In this document: positions 1 to 9,690 of the stretch, one piece after another
Layout of the letters: every line of letters starts with the position of its first letter
Position numbering within the stretch: the first letter of the stretch is position 1
DNA from: CAVWCQ01 sp963753545
GTDB taxonomy: Bacteria; Chloroflexota; Anaerolineae; Aggregatilineales; Aggregatilineaceae
Assembly (NCBI GenBank): GCA_963753545.1
Contig: CAVWCQ010000011.1
Coordinates: 744,001 to 808,000, forward strand
Length of the DNA stretch: 64,000 nucleotides
Direction: 5' to 3'
The notes under the pieces: generated by a model
The model's input: the letters and a program-made list of their open reading frames with translations, nothing else
Database searches by the model: none
Told to the model about the DNA's origin: nothing
Made by a program: the position numbers and the translations under genes

Positions 1-241
1 GTGTCACCGCCAGCAGATCGATATCTTCTAAGGTGACCTGCGCATCGTCCAGCGCCGCATGAACCACCGTGCTGATCGCTTCAATATGGGCGCGCGAGGC
101 GACTTCGGGAAAGACGCCGCCGTACTGCGCGTGCAGCGCGATCTGCGAGGAGACAATACTCGACAGAATATGTTCCCCGTCTTCGATCACGGCGGCGGCG
201 GTTTCGTCACAGGATGTTTCGATACCGAGAATCAGCGTCAT
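1..241 (-). CDS. tsaD: TsaD, tRNA threonylcarbamoyladenosine transferase (N-terminal part, runs off the window)
   Basis: The minus strand from an ATG at 241 reads MTLILGIETSCDETAAAVIE and stays open to base 1, so about 80 N-terminal residues are present and the rest lies outside the window. GIETSCDETAAAV is the hallmark start of the TsaD/Kae1/Qri7 family, which transfers threonylcarbamoyl to A37 of ANN-decoding tRNAs. The following VFPEVASRAHIEAI is the conserved segment that leads to the metal-binding histidines. The gene sits 13 bases after the M24 peptidase stop on the same strand, so they are probably co-transcribed. Confidence 0.93.
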   Translation of the reverse strand, partial: MTLILGIETSCDETAAAVIEDGEHILSSIVSSQIALHAQYGGVFPEVASRAHIEAISTVVHAALDDAQVTLEDIDLLAVT

Positions 242-254
242 CGGTTTTCCAGTT

Positions 255-1515
255 CTACTCTTCTTTGAGCGGTATAACCAGATCATACGGGCAGTCGGTC
301 AGCGTTTCCAACTCACCCTTTTCGTTGAGACAGACGGTATCCTCGACGCGGATGCCGTAGCCCTTTTCCGGGTAATACAGCCCCGGCTCAATGGTGAAGA
401 CGCTGCCCGCCTGCAAATGGTATTTTTCAGTAATCGTCGGGAAGTAGGGCGCTTCATGAACGTTTAGCCCCAGGCCGTGCGCCAGCGAATGCACGTAGCC
501 CTCTGTTGTGCCGGGCGTATTGAGAACGGTTTTATGCCCCTTCGCCTCAAAAAACTCGCAGACCATCTTCTGCACATGGTTTGTGGGAATGCCCACCTTG
601 CACGCTTCCAGAGAGCGGTCAAAGGCTTCCATCACGTCATTGTAGGCAGCCTGCGCTTCGGGCGTGGCATAGCCGATGCTCCACGTGCGCGTCATATCGT
701 GGAAATACCCCTGCGGCAGGCGCGGGAACAGGTCAAAGACAATCGTCTCGCCCAGCCGCATCGCATCGGAATCGGTTCCCCGGCTGTGTGGTAGACCCGC
801 GTCGCGCCCCTGGGCGAAGATCATGCCTTCCGGGTCTTCCAGGCCATGTTCAAAGAGGCGCTGCCGGACATACGCTTTCACGTCGCCAATCGTCAGCGGC
901 GATCCGTCTTCTTTGACCACAACACCATCCTGGGCGCGGTGCGATCCAATCCAGTCGCGCGTGGCGCGCATCACCGCGCTGGATTCGCGGGCCGCGTGGC
1001 GAAGCTGTTCCATCTCGTCATGCCCCTTGGTCTCAAAGGCCACATCGAACAGCGCATTATGAACGCGGGCGGGTACAGGCTGGTACAGTTTGCCGGGCGG
1101 CGCGAGTTCGATGATATCGCTCAGGCCGTTGAGCAGCAGCGTGATCAGGTGATAGGTGCTGTGGACATCCGCCACGCCGTAAAAGGCCAGTTTGCCCCGT
1201 ACACCCAGCTTGTCAAAGATGCTGCGGAAATAGGCGACCGCAAAACCTTCGGTATCATTTTTGTGTTCCCTGGCTATCTCGCTGTAACCGAAATCCTCCA
1301 TGCTGTACGTCTTGACGCCGCCTTTAGCCGCCTCCTCAACTTCCATGCCGTTGGCGATCAGCACAGGCGGTTCGCCGCGCTTTTTGATCGACCATTCCGT
1401 GAAACTGCGCCCCGTTGGCAAGGTATGTGCGGTAAGGGTCTTCATTTTCGGTGGCTGGGATGAGCAGCGCATCGATTCCATCGGCTTCCATCAGGCGATC
1501 CAGGTCGGCTTTCAT
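255..1515 (-). CDS. M24 family metallopeptidase (Xaa-Pro aminopeptidase-like), one frame break
   Basis: Creatinase-like N-domain plus a C-terminal pita-bread metallopeptidase domain. The metal ligands are visible in order: Asp in VFDLFPR, Asp in FHDMTRTW, His in HGLGLNVHEAP, Glu in FTIEPGLYYP and Glu in GIRVEDTV. The proper start is the ATG at 1515 (MKADLDRLMEADGIDALLIP) with GGAG just upstream. That frame continues to about 1390 and then shifts by one base into IKKRGEPPVLIANGMEVEE, which runs to the stop at 255. The break looks like one extra base near GGTCGATCAAAAAG. The gene follows the small membrane protein by 9 bases and precedes tsaD. Substrate specificity cannot be read from sequence. 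Confidence 0.88.
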
Positions 1516-1524
1516 GAATTGCTC

Positions 1525-1947
1525 CTAGTTTTCAGGTTTGATGACGCCGCGCTCGTTCAGGCGCAGAAAGACTTCGATAATGGTCAGGCCAAGGGCCAGG
1601 AAAAAGGCAATGATTGGGTTGAGCACGCGCGGAATTTGCAGCCATGCGCAGGCCACCACAAACAGGCCGATCCACACGCTCTCCCGCAGGATCACGCCGC
1701 CAGCAAGCGGTGGTGCATCGGCGCGGTTGAAACGCACATTCAAAAAGCGCACAAAGGGCAGCACTGTTCCGGTCACAGCCAGATAGAGCAGCACAAAAAA
1801 CAGCCAGCGTGGAAAGGCCGTTGGCAGGGTCGTCGTCACCAGCAAATACAGTCCGCCCCAGCCGATCATGGACATGATCAGGGCGGCGGTCAGTGCCCCA
1901 GCGTGATCGGCTGGGGTATGGGGTTGTTCGTTTCGGCGTTCGCTCAT
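1525..1947 (-). CDS. Small polytopic membrane protein, unknown function
   Basis: A 140-residue protein starting MSERRNEQPHTPADHAGAL at 1947. About four hydrophobic segments are visible (ALIMSMIGWGGLYLLVTT, WLFFVLLYLAVTGTVL, a segment around SVWIGLFVVACAWL, and PIIAFFLALGLTIIEVFL). There is no recognisable catalytic motif. The reading frame stays open another 72 codons upstream, but that stretch only translates the AAAG/AGAG-rich dispersed repeat (HRKERKERK, FTAESAEGAE), so the ATG at 1947 is preferred. It is first in a likely operon with the M24 peptidase and tsaD. Confidence 0.7.
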   Translation of the reverse strand: MSERRNEQPHTPADHAGALTAALIMSMIGWGGLYLLVTTTLPTAFPRWLFFVLLYLAVTGTVLPFVRFLNVRFNRADAPPLAGGVILRESVWIGLFVVACAWLQIPRVLNPIIAFFLALGLTIIEVFLRLNERGVIKPEN

Positions 1948-1983
1948 GGGGTGAATTATAGCCAGCCCGCCAGCCAGAACCAA

Positions 1984-2125
1984 CTTGTTTTTCTCCGTTT
2001 TTCCTTTGCTTTTCTCCGCGCCCTCTGCGCTCTCCGCGGTGAAACTTGCTTTTCTCTTGAATTTCTCTGCTTTTCCTTTGCGCTCTTTGCGTTCTTTGCG
2101 GTGAAATTTGCTTTTCTCTTTTTTT
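1984..2125 (+). repeat. Dispersed T-rich repeat, two tandem units
   Basis: Two units of the pattern CTTTTC - CTTTGCGCTCTTTGCGTTCTTTGCGGTGAAA lie around 2014-2045 (CTCCGCG...CTCCGCGGTGAAAC) and 2075-2106 (CTTTGCG...CTTTGCGGTGAAAT). Each unit has an internal 9-base rhythm of (C/T)TTTGCG(C/T)T and ends in GCGGTGAA. Similar units recur at 22.6, 36.1, 44.8, 48.4, 53.2, 54.7 and 61.3 kb, always with the T-rich strand on plus and always between genes. Confidence 0.8.
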
Positions 2126-2214
2126 TCACGCGAGAGTTCACCCTGATTCAAGGCGGGTTGCATGGTATAATGCGGGGTTGCTAAAACTTGATGGGATAAG
2201 TTTGGATACTCACA

Positions 2215-4142
2215 ATGGCTGTACTAACCGCGAATAACGTCGGCAAATCGTTCGGCGCGGACGATATATTTGAGGGCGTCACCGTCGAGATTCCGCACGG
2301 CGCGAAGATCGCGCTGGTCGGGCCGAACGGCGCTGGCAAGACGACTCTGCTCCGCATCCTGATCGGACTGGATGAACCGACCGCGGGTGTCGTCAGCCAT
2401 GCGAGGGCTGACCATCGGCTACCTGCCGCAGCGCCCGGAGCTGATCGGCGGATCCCGCTGTGGGACGAGATGATGACCGCCTTTGCCGATCTGCGCCGCC
2501 GCGAAGCCAAACTGGACGCTCTGGCGAAGCAGATGGGCGACAGCAGCCGCGCCGATGCGGATGAGATCGTCAGACGTATGGCGCAGATGGAACCAGTTTG
2601 AACTGGCCGGCGGCTACGACTACGAGACGCCGCATCCGGCAGGTGCTGCAGGGGCTTGGCTTCGAGCGCGGACGATTACCAGAAGCCGCTGGAAATCCTG
2701 TCCGGCGGGCAGAAGACGCGGGCGCTGCTGGCCCGGCTGCTGCTGGAATAGCCCGATCTGCTGGTGCTGGACGAACCGACCAACCACCTGGACATCAACG
2801 CCGTCGAATGGCTGGAAAGCTTCCTGAAGTCTGGCAGGCGCGGTGCTGGTCGTCAGCCATGACCGCTACTTTATGGATCATGTCGTCGACACCATCTGGG
2901 AGATGGAATGGGGCCAGCTGGAAGTCTACCGCGGCAACTACAGCCACTACGTCAGCCAGCGCGAAACGCCCGGCGCGAACGGCTGGTCAAGGAATACGAG
3001 GCGCAGCAGGAACAGATCGCCAAAGAGGAAGAATATATCCGCCGCAACATCGCCGGGCAGAACACCGCGCAGGCCAAAGGCCGCTTGCGCGGCTGGAACG
3101 CCTCAAGCGCGACAATCTGATCGCTCGCCCGCGCGAACCGCACCAGCATCCGACTCAATCTGCAGGCCAGATCTGCGCAGCGGCGACAAAGTGCTGATGA
3201 CCAAAGACCTGGTGATCGGCTACGAGCGGCGATAAGCCGCTGTCCACGTGCCGGATATGACGCTCTATCGCGGCGAAGTGGCGGCGGTCATCGGGCCAAA
3301 CGGCGTCGGCAAGACGACCTTCCTCAAAACGCTGCTGCACCAGCTTGCGCCGCTGTCAGGGGGAGTTCCGGCTCGGCGCGCCGTCAAGCTCGGTTATTTT
3401 GCCCAGGCGCACGAACTGCTGAAGCCGGAGAACAGCATCCTCGATGAACTGCTGATCGGTGCGCAATATGCCGATCAGCGAGGCGCGCAACTATCTGGCG
3501 ACGTTCCTGTTCACCGGGCGACGATGTGTTCCGCCCGGTGAGCACGCTGAGCGGCGGCGAGCGCGGGCGGGTGGCGCTGGCAAAACTGGCGCTGGACGGC
3601 GCGAACTTCCTGCTGCTGGACGAACCGACGAACCACCTGGACATCCCGGCCAGGAAGTGCTGCAGGACGTGCTGGCCGAGTTCAACGGGACGATCCTGCT
3701 GGTCAGCCATGACCGCTACCTGATCGACGCGCTGGCAACGCAAATCTGGGATGTCCAGCCCGGGCAGATGACCGTCTTCGAGGGCAATTACCAGGAATAC
3801 GTCCAGGCCCGTGAAGCGGCAAAACAGGCCGAACGCGACGAAAAGAATCCGCCCGCAAAATCCGCGCCCGCCCGTCCCGATGCCAAAGCTGCGGCTAAAG
3901 GGCCGTCAGGTTCCGGCAACGGTAAGCCGCGCCTCTCCGAATATGAACGGGTGCGCCGCCTGGCTCAAGTGGAACAGCGCATTCACGAGTTGGAAATCCG
4001 ACTGGTGAATCTTTCCGGCGAACTGGGCGAAGCCAGTGCTGCCGGAGCCGTCGAGCGCGTGGCAGACCTGGGCGCGGCCTATAACATTATCGAAGCCGAT
4101 CTCAACGCCGCCTTGGAGGAATGGGAACTGCTGCTCGAATAA
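2215..4142 (+). pseudogene. ABC-F family ATPase, reading frame broken many times
   Basis: Two ABC modules of an ABC-F (Uup/EttA/YdiF-like) ribosome-associated ATPase are visible, but scattered over all three plus frames. Module 1: MAVLTANNVGKSFG at 2215, Walker A GPNGAGKTT, ILSGGQKTRALLARLLLE, then an in-frame TAG at about 2749, then PDLLVLDEPTNHLDIN and VVSHDRYFMDHVVD. A linker rich in E, K and Q follows. Module 2: GPNGVGKTTFLKTLLHQL at about 3290, TLSGGERGRVALAKLAL, LLLDEPTNHLDIPA and LLVSHDRYLIDALATQIW. The C-terminus from about 3700 to 4142 is one clean frame with a coiled-coil-like end. I count about a dozen frame changes in 1.5 kb. Every catalytic motif is intact between them, which suggests sequence error rather than decay. 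Confidence 0.85.
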
Positions 4143-4150
4143 ACACTATA

Positions 4151-4190
4151 ACACACAGGCGGAACTCGGCATGAGTCCGCCTGTGTGTTG
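4151..4190 (+). terminator. Stem-loop after the ABC-F gene
   Basis: ACACACAGGCGGA (4151-4163) pairs perfectly with TCCGCCTGTGTGT (4176-4188). The stem extends inward as ACTC/GAGT past one bulged A. It lies 9 bases after the stop codon. The T tract after it is short, so termination efficiency is uncertain. Confidence 0.7.
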
Positions 4191-4225
4191 CACTGTGCGA
4201 GGAGCCGTAATAGGGAAGAGTTGTT

Positions 4226-4642
4226 TTAGGGATTCTGCTGCGGCATATTCTGCATTGCTTCTTCGAAAGACATCTGCTTCACGGTTTTGGAAACGGTAAT
4301 CCGGTAGCCATCTGGATCGTTGATCGCAAAGGTTCGATCTCCCCAGTATCGATCTCCGATTTCTTCTACCAGGGGAATGCCCGCCTTTTGCACCTGCGCA
4401 TAGACATCGTCAATAGACATCTCATCCGGAACATAAACCATAAGGTCGACCCCTGCGCCGCGTTTTTCTACCGAGGGATCCAGACTCAGGGCGATGATGG
4501 TTGCACGATCCAGTTCAATAAAGGCGAAATTAGGTTTTCCGTCCTCGCCAGGGATGGCAAACTGCTGCTTAAAGTTCAGGTGTGTGGTGTAAAAGGTAAT
4601 GCTAGCTTCAACGTCTTTCACAGACAGAATCGGGAGTATCAT
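4226..4642 (-). CDS. VOC (glyoxalase/bleomycin-resistance fold) protein
   Basis: A 138-residue single-domain VOC protein. It opens with ILPILSVKDVEASITFYTTHL, the typical first beta-alpha-beta unit, and carries FAFIELDRATIIALS and the C-terminal DRTFAINDPDGYRITVSKTV, where the final Glu/Ile region usually holds a metal ligand. The ATG at 4642 follows AGGAGG at good spacing. Monocistronic and convergent with the ABC-F gene. Substrate cannot be predicted; it could be a glyoxalase-type enzyme or a small-molecule-binding resistance protein. Confidence 0.82.
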   Translation of the reverse strand: MILPILSVKDVEASITFYTTHLNFKQQFAIPGEDGKPNFAFIELDRATIIALSLDPSVEKRGAGVDLMVYVPDEMSIDDVYAQVQKAGIPLVEEIGDRYWGDRTFAINDPDGYRITVSKTVKQMSFEEAMQNMPQQNP

Positions 4643-4712
4643 TGGGGAGTTCCTCCTGATAGATAAATCAGATAGCTATCATCAGAATAGCACAAATGTT
4701 CACCCGTTGTCA

Positions 4713-4726
4713 AGAACGAATGTTCT
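4713..4726. promoter_or_regulatory. AGAAC-N4-GTTCT dyad, possible LexA-type operator
   Basis: AGAACGAATGTTCT matches the GAAC-N4-GTTC core of Gram-positive-type LexA boxes. It lies 71 bases upstream of the VOC gene start, in the divergent spacer shared with coaE. One isolated site with no SOS gene beside it is weak evidence. Confidence 0.3.
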
Positions 4727-4891
4727 AGTTTCGTTAATTTAATTCTAAATTTCTGTTCGCCCGGTTGTCTTAGAAACCATTCTCCTTTAGACTTGTCAGG
4801 TAGTAGGACGTTCGTCGTTTGACCGGAAACCCTACGTTCGTTAAAATGAACCGTCAATAAAGACGCCATATGTACTTTTGGAGGGAATGCC

Positions 4892-6101
4892 GTGGGTCGC
4901 TGGGAAGGTAAATACGTGATCGGCCTCACGGGAAATATTGCGACCGGAAAAAGCCTGGTTCGCCGCATGTTGGAACATCTCGGCGCGTATACGCTTGACG
5001 CGGACGGGTTGGCTCATCAGGCGATGGCTCCAGGCGCACCGGCCTATAAGCCCGTTGTGACGATGTTCGGCCAGTGGATTTTGGATGCCGAGGGGCGAGT
5101 TCGACCGGACTCGGTTAGGCGCTGTCGTTTTTTCACATCCAGAAGCTCTGGCAAAGTTAGAGGCGATCACCCATCCGATTATTGGCAAGGCGATTGATAC
5201 GCTCATCCAGCGGGCACGGCATAAAGTCGTGGTCGTCGAGGCCATCAAGCTGATTGAAGGCCAGTTAGCCGCTCAAATGGATGCCATTTGGGTGGTGGAT
5301 GCGCCGGAGGATCAGCAGATTGAGCGGCTGGCGAAACGAGGATTGACACAGGCGGAAGCTGTTAAACGCATTCGCATGCAGAATCCCCAGGCGGAAAAGA
5401 TTGCCCAGGCCAGTGTCGTGATCCATAACAATGGTACGCCAGACTATGTTTGGGCGCAGGTTCAGGCCGCGTGGTCCAGGATTCAGGGATCGGCAGAAGA
5501 AGAAGCCGTCCAATCCGTGGTGCAGCATATCGAGGTCAAACCCGTTCCCGCTGTGCCAACTCAACAGGCCGCTTCCACTGCTGTCGCCGCTGCTCCGGCC
5601 AAGATGGTTATCACCTCTCTGGATATTGTCCGGGGAATGCCCAAAAATGCCGCGCAGATTGCTTCCCTGATTCAAGAGGGGACAGGCAAATCACTGACGC
5701 AGAACGATGTGCTCATGGCTTTTGGGCAGAAATCATATATGTTGGCTGTGGCTAATAACGAGCTAGTGGGTCTGGTTGGTTTCCTGGTTGAAAATCTCGT
5801 AACTCGCGTGGACGAGTTTTTGATCAGCAGGCAAGCTCCTGTTGCTCCTGTGGCAACAGCCCTGGTTCAGGCCGTCGAGCGCGCCTCTCGCGAGCTGCAA
5901 AGCGAGGTCGGTTATCTCTTCATGCCGCAGGGCGAAGCCCAGGAAGCGATCCAGACCTTTTTGCAGGAAGGATACGAGCGCCAGGAATTGGAAGAGATCA
6001 AAGTCCCGGCCTGGCGCGAGGCAGTGCGCGAATCACGCCCGGATGGTACGATGATTTACGCCAAGAAGCTGCGCGCTGAACGCGTGCTCAAGCCGCTTTA
6101 G
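4892..6101 (+). CDS. coaE: Dephospho-CoA kinase with an extra C-terminal GNAT-like domain, one frame break
   Basis: The N-terminal half is CoaE, the last step of CoA synthesis. It has P-loop GLTGNIATGKSLVRRML, LDADGLAHQAM, FSHPEALAKLEAITHP, VVVEAIKLIE, the lid residues RLAKRGLTQAEAVKRI and RMQNPQAEKIAQASVVIHNNG. The start is the GTG at 4892, preceded by GGAGGG. A single-base break near 5100 (GRV to DRTRLG) splits it. After an Ala/Pro/Val linker (about residues 215-245) come about 160 extra residues with a GNAT-like pattern (SYMLAVANNELVGLVGFLVE, ALVQAVERASRELQSEVGYL, AIQTFLQEGYERQELEEI). No clear acetyl-CoA-binding Q/RxxGxG loop is seen. CoaE is normally about 200 residues, so this is roughly twice the usual length. 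Confidence 0.88.
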
Positions 6102-6134
6102 GATTTAGGCACTCTCTATTAAACGAGGCTGACT

Positions 6135-6428
6135 GTGGAACGCTGGAAAGAACGACCGGGGATCGGCCCGGTACTTCGTCTCATTGAAACATGGCCGCGT
6201 ATCACGGCCTGGATTGTCCTTTCGCTGGGCTGCATTGCGCTGCTGATCTACGAGGCGCGCGATGTGGGCCTCTCGGCTGGCAACTGGATCGCTTTGATCG
6301 TGGCAACCATCGGCGTCGCGGGGTTGTGTATCTGGATCGTCAGTTGGGAAGACGAAGAAGACGTGCCGGCTGTGCCTTCCCTGGATAATAAAACAGATAA
6401 ATCCGAGTTTGACTTACCCCAGGCCTGA
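6135..6428 (+). CDS. Small two-helix membrane protein, unknown
   Basis: A 97-residue protein from a GTG at 6135 with ACGAGG upstream. Two hydrophobic helices (ITAWIVLSLGCIALLIYEA and WIALIVATIGVAGLCIWIVSW) form a hairpin, followed by an acidic tail (WEDEEDVPAVPS). It lies 33 bases after coaE and just before a strong terminator, so it is probably the last gene of the coaE transcript. I do not recognise the family. Confidence 0.68.
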   Translation: MERWKERPGIGPVLRLIETWPRITAWIVLSLGCIALLIYEARDVGLSAGNWIALIVATIGVAGLCIWIVSWEDEEDVPAVPSLDNKTDKSEFDLPQA

Positions 6429-6456
6429 TCCGGTCATCATCATTCTGTGCTTATAA

Positions 6457-6490
6457 GCCCATCTCTAGCGGATGGGCCTTTTTGTTTTGT
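6457..6490 (+). terminator. Intrinsic terminator after the coaE operon
   Basis: GCCCATC (6457-6463) pairs with GATGGGC (6471-6477) and is followed by CTTTTTTGTTTTGT, a clear T tract. Confidence 0.85.
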
Positions 6491-6545
6491 CTATCCGCCG
6501 GAATTGAATATGCTAATACATGATCCATAAACAGGAGGAACTCTC

Positions 6546-7034
6546 ATGGAAATTGATCTGATCCAGATTGAGAAACAAGAGAATACGAACTTTATCCTCG
6601 GGCAGAGCCACTTTATCAAGACCGTTGAGGATATTCACGAAGCGATGGTCAATGCTGTACCGGGAATCAAGTTTGGCCTGGCTTTTTGCGAGGCATCGGG
6701 CGACTGCCTGATTCGCTGGTCAGGCACGGATCACGAGTTGATCGGTTATGCCGTTAAAAATGCGCAGGCGATTGCTGCCGGGCACAGTTTTATCGTCTTC
6801 CTGGGCGAAGGCTTTTACCCGATCAACGTGTTAAACACAATCAAAAACGTGCCCGAAGTCGCCCGCATCTTCTGCGCAACTGCCAACCCAACCCAGGTTA
6901 TTATCGCCCAGACGGAACAGGGGCGCGGTATCCTCGGCGTGGTAGACGGGGTCGCCATCAAAGGCGTTGAGGACGACGATGGAATCGCCTGGCGCAAGGG
7001 TCTGCTCCGCCGCTTCGGCTACAAATTGGGCTAG
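6546..7034 (+). CDS. Adenosine-specific kinase family protein
   Basis: A 162-residue protein of the small Adenosine_kin family (PF04008), known from archaea and thermophiles. The signature stretches FGLAFCEASGDCLIRWSG, AAGHSFIVFLGEGFYPINVL, NVPEVARIFCATANP, and VIIAQTEQGRGILGVVDG are all present and the length is typical. The ATG at 6546 follows AGGAGG. It starts after a terminator and ends 17 bases before the nuclease gene. Assignment to the family is firm; the biochemical role rests on family knowledge. Confidence 0.85.
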   Translation: MEIDLIQIEKQENTNFILGQSHFIKTVEDIHEAMVNAVPGIKFGLAFCEASGDCLIRWSGTDHELIGYAVKNAQAIAAGHSFIVFLGEGFYPINVLNTIKNVPEVARIFCATANPTQVIIAQTEQGRGILGVVDGVAIKGVEDDDGIAWRKGLLRRFGYKLG

Positions 7035-7051
7035 ATAGGCAAGAGGAGAGA

Positions 7052-8250
7052 ATGACAATCATTACAGAAGACCTCAAGGCGCTTGAAGTATTGATAGTTA
7101 ATAATCCAGATCTTCAGCGCCTTGAAGACTTAATCGCAGAATTCAATATTTTTGAGGCACTCGGTGCAGTGCATCATGAGATTCGGCATTCAGATTTTCT
7201 AGCTTTTCTGCTTGATCCAAACGCAAATCACGGTTTAGGAGATCGCTTTCTCAAACGGTTTTTGCTGCAAATATTGACCAATGCTCCCGAAAAATCAGCG
7301 ATTACTCCTATTGATATTGACCTCATGAGCATGGAGAATGCTACCGTTTCACGGGAATGGCAGCATATCGATATCCTGATCGATGATCCTGACAACAGAT
7401 TTATCTGTCTTATAGAAAATAAAGTATTGAGCGATGAGCACAGCAATCAACTGTCTCGGTATCTAACCACGGTTAGTCACTATTTTCCAGAAAGACGCTT
7501 GCTCCCAATATTCCTCACACCTGATGGACATGCGCCTTCAGAAGAAGCTTACCTTGCAATGAATTACGATGCAGTTGCACAGGTCATTGAAACAACCCTG
7601 CAAGTAGATGAGTTGGTTTTAGGCCCTGCTGTACTTATGTTGATGGCCCACTATGCGACGATGCTAAGGAGGCATATTGTGAGTGACTCTGAAATAGCCG
7701 AGCTTTGTCAAAAAATTTATCGTCGGCATCAGCGCGCCCTCGATCTGATATTTGAACATCGCCCAGACATGCAACTTGAGATTGCTCAATATTTAGCGAA
7801 TCTTGTTAACCACCACGAACAGCTTATTCTCGACCATGAGTTCAAAGTCTTATATCGAATTCTGTCCGCAAGAATGGAATGATATTCTCCTCCTGAATCA
7901 GGGACAAGGGTGGACCAAAAGTGGGCGAATGTTGCTATTTGAGTTTGTTTTGAGCAGCACTCGCATTGGTTTAAGTCTACTTGTTGGACCAGGACCAAAC
8001 GATATTAGGCAATATCTAATCGATATAGCGCAAAAACGAACAGATGTTTTTCGCGGATTGTCTAGGCGGCATGGGACGAAATGGCATACTATCTATCGTA
8101 CAACTCTTTTGACACAGAAAGACTTTGACGAAGCAACATTTGAAGACCTGAGTTTCAAAATTGATCAGGCATGGGAAAAGTTCCTGGAATCAGATACTCC
8201 CTACTATTCGCGAGCTTGTTATTCACGAACTAGCCGGCCTAGAAAAATAA
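7052..8250 (+). CDS. PD-(D/E)XK nuclease superfamily protein (PDDEXK_4-like), two frame breaks
   Basis: The N-terminal half shows a PD-(D/E)XK core: RHSDFLAFLLDPNANHGLGDRFL, WQHIDILIDD (catalytic Asp), FICLIENKV (E-x-K) and EHSNQLSRYLT, typical of PF14281. The C-terminal half (YIEFCPQEWNDI, WTKSGRMLLFEFVLS, LLVGPGPNDIRQYLIDIA, WEKFLESD) matches the usual C-terminal module, but is one frame off. Breaks lie near 7845 and 8192. After the second break the frame reads LPTIRELVIHELAGLEK and stops at 8250. Base and codon use are clearly AT-richer than all neighbours, suggesting transfer. Family members occur singly and near defence loci; the role here is unknown. Confidence 0.8.
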
Positions 8251-8284
8251 GGCTCTTTCAAAAAGCAGGAGTTAACCTCAAGCG

Positions 8285-9656
8285 ATGCCATATAACACCG
8301 AGAAGTTTAACCGCTATATTGACCAGCACCACGCCCGTTTTTTGCAGGAATTCGGGCAGTTTATTTCAGTGCCCAGCGTCGCCGCCGATGGGCGCAGCAT
8401 CACGGAGATGGCCGATCTGGTTGCCGCCCGCTTCCGCGAAACAGGCGCAGAGGTCACGATCTTCCCAACGCCGGGGTCTCCCGTCGTCTATGCCGAAATA
8501 GGGCCGCACAACGCCGCGCGTACCCTGCTCATTTATAACCACTACGATGTTCAGCCCGAAGACCCGGTTGAACTGTGGGACTCGCCGCCCTTTGAAATGA
8601 CCATCAAAGACGGCGTCATCTATGGGCGCGGCACGTCCGACGACAAAGGCGAACTGCTCTCGCGCATCCAGGCCGTCGAAGCGTGGCTCAAAACGCAGGG
8701 CGACCTGCCCGTTCGGATCAAGTGGGTTGCCGAAGGTGAAGAAGAGATCGGCAGCGTAAACCTGGAAGAATGGGTCAAGGAACATACCGATCTGCTGAAA
8801 GCGGACGGCGTCCTGTGGGAAGGCGGCGGCTATGATGAGGCCGGGCGCATCCAGATGGGCCTCGGCTGCAAAGGGATTGCCTATTACGAACTGCACTGCA
8901 AAGGCCCTAGTCACGACCTCCACTCGTCGGTTGCGCCGATGGTTCCGAACCCGGCATGGCGGTTGGTCTGGGCGCTGAGCACCTTGAAGAACGCCAACGA
9001 CGAGATCACGCTTGATGGCTACCTGGATCATGTTGCGCCCCTCTCCGATGAAGAATGGGCCGCCATTGATGCCGTGCCGATGGAATTTGAGGAAATGCGC
9101 CAGCGCTGGGGATTGGATAACTGGATCAATCACCTGGAGGATCATGATGCCCGCCGCCGCTACTTCGCCGCGCCGACCATCACCATCTGCGGCATAGAGT
9201 CCGGCTATCTGGGTGAAGGCTCAAAGACGGTGCTGCCCGCCGAGGCGATGGTTAAACTGGATTTCCGTCTCGTTCACAACCTGACGCCGGAAATCGCGGA
9301 ACGACTCCTGCGCGAACACCTGGATCGTCGTGGGTTCAGCGATATCACGATCACGCCGATGGGCTGCGAACCGCCCGCCAAGTCGGTCCCCAACAGCCTG
9401 ATCCAGCGCGCGGCGGTTGCCGCCAGCCATGATACGTGGCAGAAGGAACCGATCATTATGCCCTGGTTTGCGGGCAGCGGCCCCATGTACCCGCTCAGTA
9501 CGATGATCGGCATCCCGGTTGTGTTCGCCGGGGCGACATGGCACCCAAACATCCGCGCCCATTCGCCTAATGAAAACATCTTTGAGAAAGACTACTTCGA
9601 ACTCGATGCGTTTCACGGCGGCCCTCTTGGACCGCTTCGCATCGACAGACGTTTAA
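8285..9656 (+). CDS. M20 family dipeptidase/deacylase, one frame break near the end
   Basis: A zinc peptidase of the M20 family (CNDP/DapE-like). Visible motifs: LLIYNHYDVQP (first metal His), GRGTSDDKGELLSRI (bridging Asp), VAEGEEEIGSVN (catalytic Glu pair) and PNIRAHSPNENI (late metal His). The frame breaks near 9600; the correct C-terminus reads SMRFTAALLDRFASTDV and stops at 9656, as expected for the family (about 457 residues). The dimerisation domain lies in the middle (about residues 195-330). It is 34 bases before the cyclophilin, so a shared transcript is likely. Confidence 0.9.
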
Positions 9657-9690
9657 CCTGTATCTTCTATTTTCAAGTCAGGAGAGAACG

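Noticed and set aside
846..1463. Long plus-strand open frame opposite the M24 peptidase
   Set aside because: It is antisense to a gene with intact metal ligands, and lacks any recognisable motif.
1948..2163. A 72-codon N-terminal extension of the small membrane protein
   Set aside because: It only translates the dispersed repeat into K/E/R-rich sequence; a good ATG lies at 1947.
4639..4968. Minus-strand open frame across the VOC/coaE spacer
   Set aside because: No motif; it covers the promoter region and the coaE start.
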